This document shows positions 1 through 10,262 of a stretch of 64,000 nt of DNA, piece by piece. How positions within the stretch are numbered: the stretch's first letter is position 1; each line of letters starts with the position of its first letter. Under the pieces are notes generated by a model. That model did no database searches. It saw only the letters and a program-made list of their open reading frames with translations, and was not told the origin of the DNA. A program made the position numbers and the translations under genes. Source of the DNA: Bipolaris cookei (lineage: Eukaryota; Ascomycota; Dothideomycetes; Pleosporales; Pleosporaceae); NCBI GenBank assembly GCA_002286855.1, contig NRSV01000071.1:1-64000 (forward strand), read 5' to 3'.

Positions 1-1
1 A

Positions 2-325
2 TATCTCAATCAGTTTCTCAAAGAGATCAAAGCTCTATATCCAATACTTCTAGATGCCGACAAGACTGCCACTACGATATACTCGGACAGCCAAAGCGCG
101 ATCCAACTCACCAAAAATCCTACCTATCACGCCAGGACAAAGCATATCGACATCCAATACTACTTCATTCGCGAGAAGGTAGAGACAAAACAGATCCAGC
201 TAGTATACCAAAACACCAGCTTCCTACTAGCCGACTGTCTCACTAAAGCAACAAGCACTGACAAGACTCGAGACTTTATAATCGGATCAAATCTAGTAGA
301 TATATCTCATATTACAGCTTCCTAG
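2..325 (+). mobile_element. Copia (Ty1) retrotransposon, 3' end of pol: RNase H
   Basis: An open frame runs from the window edge to TAG at 323-325. It encodes the C-terminal RNase H part of a Ty1/Copia polyprotein. The family motifs YSDSQSAIQL, ARTKHIDIQYYFIRE and LADCLTKA are all present. In the element this enzyme degrades the RNA strand of the RNA/DNA hybrid during reverse transcription. The frame is uninterrupted here; everything upstream lies outside the window. The stop is followed by a purine tract (about 328-335) and then directly by the LTR, the standard Copia layout. Whether the whole element is intact cannot be judged from this piece. Confidence 0.93.
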
Positions 326-337
326 CTTAAGGGGGCG

Positions 338-750
338 TGTTGTAGATAAGCTACTCAGCTATTCCACGACAGAATCCGGATGCGCAGTCCACACCCGGAC
401 TCTGCGATCAATCAAGTCTATAGTCGATCTATCAAGACTATAATCGATCAATAGACATCTATCTATGACGCTATAGATTACGCAAGCTACTACTAGATAG
501 ACTCTTCTAGAATCTATTCTAGCTAATGTATATAGTAGTAGGATAGCAAGTAGATAGAAGACAGAGCACTTCACACAAGATCAATTCACACTACCAACGA
601 TCAATCAATTAGTGTTTCTTCCCTAGCACATATCTTCTCTCTCTAGAATCTCTCAATCAAGCTGGCTCTGAGTCTACTACGGACAAGTAGAAGGCAGAGA
701 CCCCTACCTCTGAGTCGATAGTAGAACAAGCAGCACCCTACACTTTGACA
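338..750 (+). repeat. 3' LTR of the Copia element (413 bp)
   Basis: The repeat begins TGTTGTAGATAAG just after the polypurine tract and ends in CTTTGACA, giving TG...CA ends. Its 3' boundary is confirmed inside the window: 563-750 recurs at 42138-42329 with only about two substitutions, and the two copies diverge exactly after the terminal CA. The adjacent 3' base block (AACAC) would be the target duplication, but the 5' end of the element is outside the window. Short open frames inside are chance. Confidence 0.9.
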
Positions 751-940
751 AACACTGCCATCTGGTTAACTCGACCCTACCCCTACACTGCCACCTGGTC
801 TGTGTAACCCCAACCTTACACCTACCCATGCACAGGCCAACCCCCACCTCTACTCCTACCCAGCTTTAGCTACCCCTACCGTACCCCTACCCAAAGCTCG
901 ACCGAGCCTACCCAACCCCTACTATACTCGGGTGTTCCTT
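751..940. other. C/T-rich, G-poor stretch between LTR and Helitron relic
   Basis: About 175 bp are strikingly pyrimidine-biased on the plus strand, with many degenerate copies of CCCTAC/CTACCC. No open frame or boundary signal is visible. It separates the Copia LTR from the truncated end of the Helitron helicase frame. It could be a decayed low-complexity repeat. Confidence 0.5.
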
Positions 941-2436
941 CTACCCACTTGCCAGCCTAGTTCGATCGAATAACTGGTACAATTGCTGGCCCAAGAGCTG
1001 ATCTGAGTTCGACGTGGCTGTGGAGTTAAGGAGGGCCTTTTCCACCGCAGGAAGAAGCTGGTAGTAGTCGCCAACAAAAATGACATTGATGCCACCAAAA
1101 GGCTCGTCTTGATTTTCATGAAAGATTCCACACAGGTGTTTCAAGATTCACGCCAGCTGGCGCAACGACACCACAGACTTTTCATCGATGTTAAGATATT
1201 GAAAGAGCAAGTTTTCTCTTGCAGTGTACGAAAGTTACTGGGCGATAATGGTTGATATATCTTGTCCTTTACCGGCAGTCGAAGAAGCGAAGGCAGAGTG
1301 CTACCACCAAAATTGCAAGCAGCAACCCCTGTAGGAGCTGCCCGAACAATGCCGGAGCCCTTGCCAAAGTTGCCAGCGATGCGTTCAACTTCAGCACACA
1401 TGGACATAATGACAATGGCCTTTTCAGTACCCGCTTTGCCGTCATCGTGGAGGAGCAACTGCCTCGGTATAGGCTCGTTGGATACATTGGCAAAGTGGTC
1501 GACAAAGGTGTCCCAAAGCAACTTTTGCTTGGCCTCAAGCTGCTCGTACGAAGCAACGGAACCAATATCGCGTGTACCCACTGGATAATCAGCTTCTTGT
1601 ATCTTCCAATAGTCAACCAAAAGGTCGGGACAGCTGCCCACATGTTCGCTCCAATCAACATGATCCTCTGCGCGGCGTCCGAGCAGATCCCATGAGTTGA
1701 CATTGTTGCCGTTGCGATCTGGGAGCTGCTGGGCAAGTTCACCTCATTCAGCATCCATGTTGTTCAGCGCTTCTTCATCGGGATCTTCTTGAGTATCTTC
1801 ATGGATAGACGGCTCGGGATTAGGAAGCGGGTCGTCGAAGCCATCGTGCGGGTGGGTGCAACGCTCTTGACACGTTTCGTACGCCTCGAAAAACGTATTG
1901 CATGGCTCATCGTGGAGGGCCGGGAGGAAGAAGAGGCTTCGAGCGTTCGAAACGGATGGAACATGAGCTTTGCCCGACTGTAATCTTCAATTTCCTCCCT
2001 GGCATACCGCGGAAAGTAGTTGACGATGCGGCTTTTTGCTCGGCTGCGAATGTTGTACAGCGCACGATGCGTATGCGAGCAAAGGAAGGTAAAGTAGCTA
2101 ACATCTTCGAGATCTGCTGGTCGCTGCTGGTAGTGCTCCAAGATGGAAAGACCCCGGCGAGCCTCTCCTCCCTCGACCCGGTAATGGCGGGCATGCTGGT
2201 TGGGGTGACGAAGATCTACTGTGATGAACTGTCGCAAGTCCTGGGAGAGGCTCAAGTTGAGCAGCATATGATGTATCTCTCGCGCAGATTAATCCCATTC
2301 GCCAATAAGCTTGTTCATCAACTTGGTGATCATACTTTGATATGGCCGAGCATCGTTGACGGTTGGGATAATTGTTTGTGCCATCTCGCGATACGACGTC
2401 GTTGTATCTTCCTATTTTGCTACATTCTTGACAATG

Positions 2437-2742
2437 TGTCGCAGACTATGCAAGGATATATCAATATGAATTACATCCGATGTTATGCCAGGACATATCG
2501 GCATGAATTACGGCCAACACTATGCCAGGATATATCGGCATGGACCACAGCCGATATATGTCGATATTCTACATGTAACAAGCCCCTGCAATGGTCGTGT
2601 ACAAAAGACAGTTGTAGAGAGCACAACATAAAAGACAAGAAGATCATACATACAAGACACACAATACACACATCAATTCACCGCACGTACGCGTGCAACA
2701 AACAACAACCTTCATTTTCTCACCGCACCTACGCGTGCGACA
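2437..2742. repeat. Solo LTR (306 bp) inside the Helitron
   Basis: The element starts TGTCGCA and ends TGCGACA, a perfect 7-bp terminal inversion with LTR-type TG...CA ends. It is flanked by identical 5-bp copies CAATG at 2432-2436 and 2743-2747. Removing it plus one CAATG rejoins the Helitron frame (…TEYIVKNVAK…). Inside are about three imperfect 37-bp tandem copies (about 2452-2560) and two related GC-rich blocks containing ACGCGTGC (about 2680-2740). It has no coding capacity. The parent LTR retrotransposon is not identifiable from this window. Confidence 0.85.
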
Positions 2743-2870
2743 CAATGTACTCAGTAACAGCCGCCATTCTGGTGCAGGGGGCAATGTTAGTGTTGGCTTG
2801 CCACGCCATGGAGGTCAGGCGGTTGTACTTGTTGATATAGCCATCGTTCCGCATAGGGAAAAACTGCATA

Positions 2871-4690
2871 ACGTGTTTTACAAGCGAGCGAGCCACCCCA
2901 CTAACTTTCTACACCTCTCTAACTCTAATCAATCATGGCCCTATCAAATCAAGCCCACAACGTCTCTCGTGAATCTGATATACAGCTAGCCATCTTAGCT
3001 GTAGATCAAGACCAGATTAAGTCTCAGAAAGATGCAGCAAAAGTCTACGAAGTCTCTCGAACAACACTCCAGCGTCGACGCGCTGGCATACTTACCCGAC
3101 GCGATTGCCAGCCTGACTCAAAGAAGCTTACCAAGCTAGAAGAGGAGGTGATAATTGACCATATACTTGATCTAGATCTACGCGGATTTGCGCCTACCTA
3201 CGCAGCTGTGCGCGGTATGGCCGACAAACTCCTGGCCAGCGCCGCGCTGGCCAGGTCGGCGTCCATTGGCCGCGCAACTTTGTCAATCGTATAGATAGGC
3301 TTACGACGCGTTTTGATCGAGCGTACTATAGGCAGAGAGCTCTCTGTGAAGATTTAGTCTTACTTAAGAGCTGGTTTGAGCTTGTGGAGCAGACAAAGGC
3401 CAAGTACGGTATCTGTGACGAGGACGTCTACAACTTTGACGAAGCCGGCTTTATGATAGGCAAGATTACCACTCAGCTTGTCGTTACAGCGTCAGAGAGA
3501 AGAGGCCGGCCGAAGGCTGTTTAGCCAGGCAGTCGCGAGTGGGTGACATTTATCGCTGGGATCAACGCACCTGGCTGGGCTATCCCACCATTTCTTATCT
3601 TTGCTGGCCAGCATCATCTATCTGCCTGGTACGAGGAAGCAGATATCCCACGCGACTGGGCGATTGCAGTCAGCGACAACGGCTGGACGAATAACGAGCT
3701 AGGTGTTGCTTGGCTAAAGCACTTTGACGCCTACACGAAGACTCGCGTTGTAGGCGCGCGCCGCCTACTTATTCTTGACAGCCATGAGAGCCACCAGTCT
3801 CTTGAGTTCCAAGAGCTCTGCAAGGAGAACAATATCTACACGCTCTGCATGCCGCCCCACTCGTTTCACTTACTCCAGCCTCCTGACATCGGCTGCTTCT
3901 CGCCATTGAAGCGCGCGTACAGCCGTGAGGTGGAGAGCCTAATACGCAACCACATCAACCACGTCACTAAGCTTGAGTTTCTGCCAGCGTTCAAGGCAGC
4001 GTTCGATCGATCCTTCACGCCAGCCAATATCTGCTCAGCTTTCCGAGGCGCAGGTCTTGTTCCTCTCCAGCCAGACGCTGTTCTATCAAAGCTTGACGTG
4101 CAGCTACGTACGCCTACTCCTCCATCTGCTCTAGCAGAGACTCTCTGGCAGGCTCGTACGCCTAGTAACGCACGCGAGCTTGAAGCTCAATCGACATTAA
4201 TACGTAATCGCGTCCAGCGGCATCAAGACTCTTCACCTACCTCAATTATCGCAGCAATTGACCAGCTTAAGAAGGGGGCTCAGGTTATGATACTCTCGGC
4301 TGAGCTAATGCGCGACCGGATCGCTAGTCTTGAGCAAGCTAATAAAACAGTATCAGAGCGTAGGCAGCGTAAGAAAAAGTGTATACAGAGGCAAGGGGTA
4401 TTAACAAAGGGTGCCGGCGAGGATCTACTCGCTCAACGTGAGGCTGATGAGCAGATTACTCGTGAGGAGCGTCAGGGAGGAGAGCGATTAGGTGTCAGCC
4501 GCCAGGCTCTGGCGCGCTGTAGTAGGTGTAGAGAGACTGGCCATAACTCACGTACATGTAAGAAAGATACTATAGATACTAATTAATCCACTATATCGAT
4601 TTCTGTATATTATAGTATCGCGTTGTTGAGATACACGTCTATGGAGGTGCGCAAAGTTGGTGGGGTGGCCCGCTCGCTTGTAAAACACGT
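2871..4690 (+). mobile_element. pogo/Fot1-like DNA transposon, nested in the Helitron
   Basis: Imperfect terminal inverted repeats of about 40-47 bp bound the 1,820-bp element. The left starts ACGTGTTTTACAAGCGAGCG at 2871 and the right is its inverse ending at 4690. They differ at about two positions in the first 38. The element is flanked by TA at 2869-2870 and 4691-4692, the Tc1/mariner-pogo target. One transposase reading fills it. Excising the element with one TA restores a continuous Helitron reading frame across the site (…HPSRLYMQFFPMRNDGY…). The order of events is therefore certain: Helitron first, pogo second. Confidence 0.93.
2935..4586 (+). pseudogene. pogo/Fot1-like DDE transposase, frameshifted and stopped
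   Basis: The reading starts at ATG 2935 with a psq-type helix-turn-helix (KDAAKVYEVSRTTLQRR). It continues through the CENP-B/pogo DNA-binding region and a DDE_1 catalytic core. Acidic residues sit in FDEAGF, LILDSHESH and PPDIGCFSPLK. It ends in a zinc knuckle, CSRCRETGHNSRTC. Two lesions inactivate it: a frameshift near 3230-3245, and an in-frame TAG at 3522-3524 where the context (A-V-stop-P-G-S-R-E-W-V) expects glutamine, a CAG-to-TAG change. The rest of the reading is intact, so decay is recent. A relative without these lesions occurs at 40817-42526. Confidence 0.92.
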
Positions 4691-6272
4691 TATACAAACG
4701 CGACGGATGTTTATCGACCTTGGCTTCATCACAGCACTCATCCGGCAATAGAAACCGATATTCGTCCTGGTTGGTTGCCTTGTTCTTGCGGAGACAGTAC
4801 GCCTTGGTGCAGACATGGCCTTAGACGCGATCAATAGTCGACGACAGTGTCAGCCCAGTGTTTTCCAGCTCAACGCCTGGCATCTGGATAGTTGAGTCCT
4901 CAGTCGCTGGTCGAGTACCCGTGTCTGGCTCTGGGTCAAAAGCAGTGATTTGTATTCCCTAAAATGCAGCAAAAGCCCTCAGTGCGGCATCGCTACTATT
5001 AAGATTTTGAGACTCCGGGGCGCTACTTGGTTAAAAAAACCCATAGTTGTGAGTGTTGCCACGGCCTTGCTACTTAATCCTGTTCCAATAATCTTCAACA
5101 TTGAACTTGTCGCATAGTACCTCTTCATGGAAAATTAGGAGCCCACGGTAGAAATGGCACGCTACAATATGCGGACCATCGCGCAAGTTTTCTCACGCAA
5201 TCCGGACTCGCATATCGCTCGATGCAATTTTCCACTCATCGTACCGCGGCAAGTGCTGCATTATACTATCCCGATGAATATCAGTAACACTGAAGGTAAG
5301 GACCAAACTCGGGCATTTGAGCATGCGCACCATGGCTTCAACCATCTTCATCCGTATCCTCGTTGAGTGCGTTGCGGAGATTGTCCAACGTAAGGTCTTT
5401 GTTCTGCGGGTCAAGCTTCTTCAAAAAGAAACCAGCCTCGTCATTGATCTGATGGCACATGATGGTGTTGAATGCAACGTAACAAAACCTTGGATGCTGA
5501 GCAAACCGCATATCCTTGTACACCAGCATATGGCGAATGTAATCGGTATACTTGACGTCGCGCTGTTGGGGTTTAATGTATTCGGTTTGTTGATTTGGAT
5601 ACAGCCCAAGAAATGCAAGACTGAGGATTGCTTGCGTATGCTGATACTCTGAAATCGGGATCGCTTCGGGCGTTGGCAAACTCATAGACGAAAGACGGCG
5701 TGGCTGATGACCTCCTCAGCTCCAATCTCATGAACAATGAGTTCATCGTCAGCAAAGAAATCATCCCCAAGAGCATCAAGAGTATCGTGGGCAAGCTCAA
5801 TGTCTCTATACCCTGGATGATTGGCATGGAGGTACTCTAACTAAGCTTTGATAACTGGTTTTCGAACCCAAGTATCAGCCTGGAACTGCCGTCGTATACC
5901 GGGGTCTTTATTTCAATTTGATGGACGGACAATGATGACATCGGGGTCCTCTGGTAACAACGGGATCCGGTTGTACACCTTTGGCGTGTTGGTAAGAAAG
6001 CTGACAATGTGCCCTTTGTACTTGTACTGCACGCCGCGGACCTGGCGCACTTCCACAAAGCAATGGACCCGAGCAATGAGCACCTCCTCAATCTGGGTAA
6101 GTAGCTCCAGCCCATCAGGAACAGGACTTGTATCCATCTCATTGGAATTGCTGTACAGAAACGGCATGTTTTCATCAAGGTCCTTGTCGACTCGCTGACA
6201 GCCGTTGCAAACATTATTCTCGTTAAACTCCATGTGGAACCATTTCCCATCACAGCGAGAAGATAACTCCAT

Positions 6273-7629
6273 CTTTTTTCACGGAATTAGAGGTGCTAGG
6301 CTCTATCAGCCTGCGAGGACGCAGTAAGCTTAAGTATCAGTCATGTGGGCAACAAGCCAAGCTTGTTGTCTTGTGCCTGCCTTTTTGGCTGAGTGGTTGG
6401 CGCGTATGGCTGCGTGCTTGGCTCCTCTAGGAGCCCGCCCTGACATCTTTTCTTTGTCAAGCTTTTCATGAAGGTCCTTTAACAACGTATAAGGTGCGTC
6501 CTAAGTGCAGAGACAGTGTCGCGAGACAGGTTCACGCTTCGGACGTCCGGACATGCTTCGTCTTGAACTTGACATGATGCAACTAAAACTCGATGATTCT
6601 CTAGTTACTATTCCCAAAGTCAACTTATCTCCGAAATAGATCGCTGTGGTGTTGACTAAGCTGTCGGTTGTTTCGTCGACGTCGTCAACCGACTCTTCAA
6701 CAGCACCCCCTTGCCCACTAACGATTATAGGGAGCAATCGACTAGTTACTCCGGGGGGTCGTAAAAAAAGTGTTATGAAGGAAGATTGATTCTCTAACTA
6801 GTCGCGCTCCGTCAAAGCTGGGCTGTCGCGCCAATCGTCAATAGTGATGTCGAGGGATGAATCCGGTACCGTGAATGCTTGCTGCTGAGCTAGAAGCTCC
6901 TTTTCAACTGCTCTAGGATTCGCATGATCACGCCTTCGTTGACGACCTTGGGTATTGCTGATGTGGCTGCTTGGCGCAGTGGTCAAGCGCCTGGCCTGTT
7001 GCAATTGGACATGGATTTTGTGCCCCAGTTGCATGCAACGTCGGTTCGAACCCGGCAGCAATCAAACCCTTCTTCAGGGGACCAGTCGACAGTTGAGGGG
7101 AATTTTAGTCACTCCCCTGGTAGGAATCATAACTCCGATGATTCGTCAGTTCAAACCCGACAGGCTGTCGCATATTGCGCCCGCCCCGCAATAGACTAAG
7201 TAGCCGCTCCTCATGGCTACTCACGGAAGAGATACTCGACAGTATGGACAGCGAAATTGGCGCCCATGGCTGGTGGTGTTCTGGCCCGCTATCACTCAAC
7301 GGACACGTTACGACCAATGCCCAACCCTCCAACGATAACATCGGACCCGCGGGTACAGTATAGCTACGACCCTCCGAACACTGCATATGCGACAGGACAA
7401 CAAGGACCAATATCAAATGAAATACCCGAACAACATGTTCATCAACGACAAAAACGGCAGCACCGACGATTAGAGAAGGTGTGTTTGTTACGAAAGGCCA
7501 AAGAACCAAGCTCCACACTACGTATGGACGAGAACAGGGGTGTTTACAGCTAGTACCTAGCTGGTTTTGCCCTGTATAGATGGAAGAAGTGTTCATAGAC
7601 CTGAAAAGGGAACCAGGTAGCACTATAAA
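6273..7629. other. No recognisable gene; decayed repeat DNA
   Basis: Short frames on both strands show no domain I recognise. The stretch lies between the Helitron start and the LINE relic. One tRNA-like segment is listed separately (6965-7063). Codon-poor, stop-rich sequence suggests old transposon debris. Confidence 0.5.
6965..7063 (+). other. tRNA-like sequence (SINE or tRNA pseudogene)
   Basis: A pol III A-box-like block (TGGCGCAGTGG) is followed about 60 bp later by a good B box (GGTTCGAACCC). The D stem GCGC/GCGC, the T stem GTCGG/CCGGC and a near-complete acceptor pairing (GGCTGCT with AGCAATC) can be drawn. I cannot fold a canonical anticodon arm, with or without an intron. A tRNA-derived SINE head or a dead tRNA fits better than a working gene. 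Confidence 0.4.
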
Positions 7630-8760
7630 TTGATCTTGTTATTATTAAGTTCCGTCTTGGCTGTGTCAAATTCGATGGCTAGTGGGTTTCCTTTAGCAAC
7701 TAGTTTTCTCACCTCCGGCTGTAGTATCTTAGCGTTTTTTATTGACGTTGAAGAGGTAGAGATGGATATGTCGTCGATATATGATAACTGGAATCCATTT
7801 ACGTCTTGGAACAGATCTCTGATGTAGATGAGAAAGAAGATTGGTGAGATAGGGCTCCCTTGTGGGATATCTGCTGTGATTTTACTAAAGTTCTTAATTA
7901 TCCCGTCGAAAGCCAGTTGTAGGGATCTGTTTGAGAAAAAAGATTAAGGCCACATGACGAGACTGATTGGCAAGCCTAGTTTCCTTAGTGTATCTAGAAA
8001 TAGGTTATGAGATATTTGGTCAAATGCTCCTTTGACGTCTGGGAAGACTGTTGATGTGGTGTAGCCTTGTTGTTTTCTGGTGCTGGATTTGATCTACTAG
8101 TAGTAGTCGTGTAGGAGGTTTCTAGTCTCTGCTAGGAAGCCGAGCCTTTTTGATATTATCCTTCCTGTTACTTTCCCAAGGCAGCTTAGTAGAGTAATAA
8201 CTCTATAGGCTTTTGGGATAGAATAGTCGGGCACAGACGGCTTTATTAGGATTGCTCCAGTAGCCTTTCTCCAGCAGGTTGGATGGTATCCGTAGTTAAA
8301 AAGCAGAGAGTAAACTTTAAATAGTGTATCTGGTTGGGCTTTGAAAGCGGCTATGATAATATCCTATGATAGAGCGTCTGGGCCTGGTGTACTACTTTTA
8401 ACTTTGCTAGAGCACGCTTGTTCTAGCTCAGTCATTGATAGTGCTGGCCACTCCCAGATTTTCTCGCTATAGTTGTTGAAGCTTGGCAGTGCAGTCGTTG
8501 GCGGAGGAGGGAAGAGTGTCTTTCTGAGCGCTTTACACTTTCCTTTATACGTCGTTTCTAGAGTCTCTCATTGGATAAGTGGGATTCTTTCTACTCGTTG
8601 CTCCTTTGTATATGTCATGGCTTTGAATATCGGCTGTGGGTCTTCTTTCTCTAGGAAATCGTTCCAGTGTTTCTTTTTGGCCTCTTGATTGCCTTTTGGT
8701 AGGTACTTCGCGCTACTAGAAAGTCCTTCTTGTGTAGGTAGGCTTCTTGTATAGAGGTAG
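7630..8760 (-). mobile_element. Tad-like LINE reverse transcriptase relic
   Basis: Minus-strand translation across slipping frames gives the ordered motifs of a fungal Tad1-type non-LTR reverse transcriptase. These are STPGPDALSQDII, YHPTCWRKATGAILIKPS, DYSIPKAYRVITLLSCLGKV, FPDVKGAFDQISHNLF and QGSPISPIFFLIYIRDLF. The usual catalytic YADD-type box reads SYIDD. Several stops and frameshifts are present. The RT is truncated at both ends, without endonuclease or RNase H. Its 5' edge lies within about 100 bp of the 3' end of the Zn2Cys6 gene. Confidence 0.88.
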
Positions 8761-8855
8761 CCGGGGACCGATTGTAATATGCAGCTAAAGCTGCAATTAG
8801 ATAATATAGAATAAACTATGAAACCACTGCGCTATGAACTAGTAGGAAATCTTGG

Positions 8856-10262
8856 TTATCCAAGGGTGAAGGACCATTGCCACTCGCGCACTACTTCTTC
8901 CCAGTCTCGTCTCCGCCCACCTTCAAGCTTTGGCCGCCAAACCTCCTTTAGAACCTTCTGGACACACTCTACATTCTCATAGCGATTCCGTTTTTGAATA
9001 CCCTCGAGTCTTATGAAGCATTGCTCGATAGCTGCTTCATCGTCTAGCTCTGCGCCAGCTAGGAATATTGGGTAGAGTAAGCTTGATTCAGCAGAACTTC
9101 CTGGAGGGATGCGAGCGATGAAATCCATGGTTCGAGATGCGCAGCCAGGAATGAGATGGGAGTGACTTGTTGAAGTACGGTAAAGCTGAATGAGAGCGGC
9201 AAGACGGTAGGCTTCTGCGAGTGAGACCAGGTCGAGTGCTATGGTGGTGTCGACGCCTAGTGCGAATGGATTGTCGTAACTCCAGTGTTGTATGCCCTGC
9301 TCTATTACATGGAAGGAAGCTTCTGTGGTCAGAGGAAAAGCTGGGTTTGAAACATTGATGTATTGGATCCGGGAAATGAGGTCACAAAGCTGATACGAGA
9401 TGCCCATGAGAGGATCAATGGTGCCTGGCATAAGGGCAGCACTGATTGATAGCAAGCCTTGATCAGGTGAACCAGCTTTTCCGGGGTTGGAAACGCGGGC
9501 CATAAGTGAGGCAGAGGCAAAGTGGTATGTGAAGTGCCGGTGTAGGGAGTCGACCTCGACGCAATCCATGATGCTCTGCTCTGGGGAAAGTGAGTTTAGA
9601 ATGCGCTGGACACTCTTCAATTGAGAAATCCATCTGGTCGTCTTGACGCCATTGAGAGCTTCCAGGCCAACCAAGATCAAGATGACGGCCGTGACTTGAT
9701 AGGTATCCTTTGGTAGTCCACCAGAGGGAGACAAGCGCTCTCGAATAAATTCGTAACACTTCTTCTCATGGCGGGTTGAGACTGCTCGCAGATGGCTGGC
9801 ACGATCTGCGTCTTGACTTCTTCGTGCCAGCTGGGCGGAGGAAATGGCGAGTATGGCATCTAGCATGCCTTCAATCTGAAAGGACCAAGGCATGTAGAGA
9901 CTGGTGTAGAAACTAGTGGGTATCGGGGCTACCTGGACACTGGGCACGAATGCCTCTACGTAGTATTGCAGCAAATGCATTCTTTCGGCTCTGGGGTCAC
10001 CGGGAAGGACATCCCATGGATCGAGACCAGGACGTAAAGAAAGCGCTGTGTGGAGATTAGGGCTTTTGGAAGCAGACGGCGGAGAAAGTGGCTCCGAGAC
10101 AATCTTGCGTGGAGGCTGCCACTCGCACTTAAGATTGAGTCGTGCACAGTTGGCACACTGAGGTTGCGCGTTATCGCATCTTTTCCGCCGAGTTCGACAA
10201 GTCAAGCAGCCTGTGCGTGACCGGGGAGCAAATTTGCGCTGGCGCGGCTTGGGCTCAGCCAT
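8856..10262 (-). CDS. Zn(II)2Cys6 fungal transcription factor
   Basis: A 468-residue, apparently intronless protein. Residues 19-46 form a perfect binuclear zinc cluster (C19-x2-C22-x6-C29-x6-C36-x2-C39-x6-C46), the DNA-binding domain unique to fungi, preceded by a basic stretch. The rest, from about residue 75, resembles the fungal-specific transcription factor domain of the Fungal_trans_2 type. Length is normal for that group. It is expected to be nuclear and to bind CGG half-sites. It is divergent from the secreted acid phosphatase across a 620-bp shared upstream region, so regulation of that gene is possible but unproven. The target pathway cannot be named from sequence. The 3' end abuts a LINE relic but the frame is intact. 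Confidence 0.9.
   Translation of the reverse strand: MAEPKPRQRKFAPRSRTGCLTCRTRRKRCDNAQPQCANCARLNLKCEWQPPRKIVSEPLSPPSASKSPNLHTALSLRPGLDPWDVLPGDPRAERMHLLQYYVEAFVPSVQVAPIPTSFYTSLYMPWSFQIEGMLDAILAISSAQLARRSQDADRASHLRAVSTRHEKKCYEFIRERLSPSGGLPKDTYQVTAVILILVGLEALNGVKTTRWISQLKSVQRILNSLSPEQSIMDCVEVDSLHRHFTYHFASASLMARVSNPGKAGSPDQGLLSISAALMPGTIDPLMGISYQLCDLISRIQYINVSNPAFPLTTEASFHVIEQGIQHWSYDNPFALGVDTTIALDLVSLAEAYRLAALIQLYRTSTSHSHLIPGCASRTMDFIARIPPGSSAESSLLYPIFLAGAELDDEAAIEQCFIRLEGIQKRNRYENVECVQKVLKEVWRPKLEGGRRRDWEEVVREWQWSFTLG

Larger units (their letters stand above)
941..6272 (-). mobile_element. Degenerate Helitron (Rep/helicase), interrupted by two insertions
   Basis: Read on the minus strand from 6272, the relic carries the Helitron N-terminal region (LLTQIEEVLIARVH, QYKYKGHIV, about 5913-6130). 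The Helitron-like N domain follows (LYPNQQTEYIKP, YTDYIRHMLVYKDMRF, about 5338-5640), then the Rep region near 5050-5270. After the two insertions comes a Pif1-type helicase (APTGVAACNFGG; FGGINVIFVGDYYQL, about 1000-1400). The two-histidine Rep motif appears as THNYG and the Walker A as GKAGTEK, and stops and frameshifts are scattered, so the element is dead. The helicase is cut off near 941 and the transposon's 3' terminus is missing. Insertions are a solo LTR (2437-2742) and a pogo element (2871-4690). The family is clear; the exact outer ends are not. Confidence 0.88.

Noticed and set aside
2452..2560. CRISPR-like repeat array
   Set aside because: The 37-bp units are directly tandem without spacers and lie inside an LTR of a eukaryotic repeat.
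1902..2840. 312-codon plus-strand frame
   Set aside because: It runs antisense through the Helitron relic and across the solo LTR boundary; no domain, and the opposite strand carries clear Helitron motifs.
6385..6450. Second tRNA-like A box (TGGCTGAGTGG)
   Set aside because: No B box or foldable arms follow, so it does not support a tRNA or SINE.
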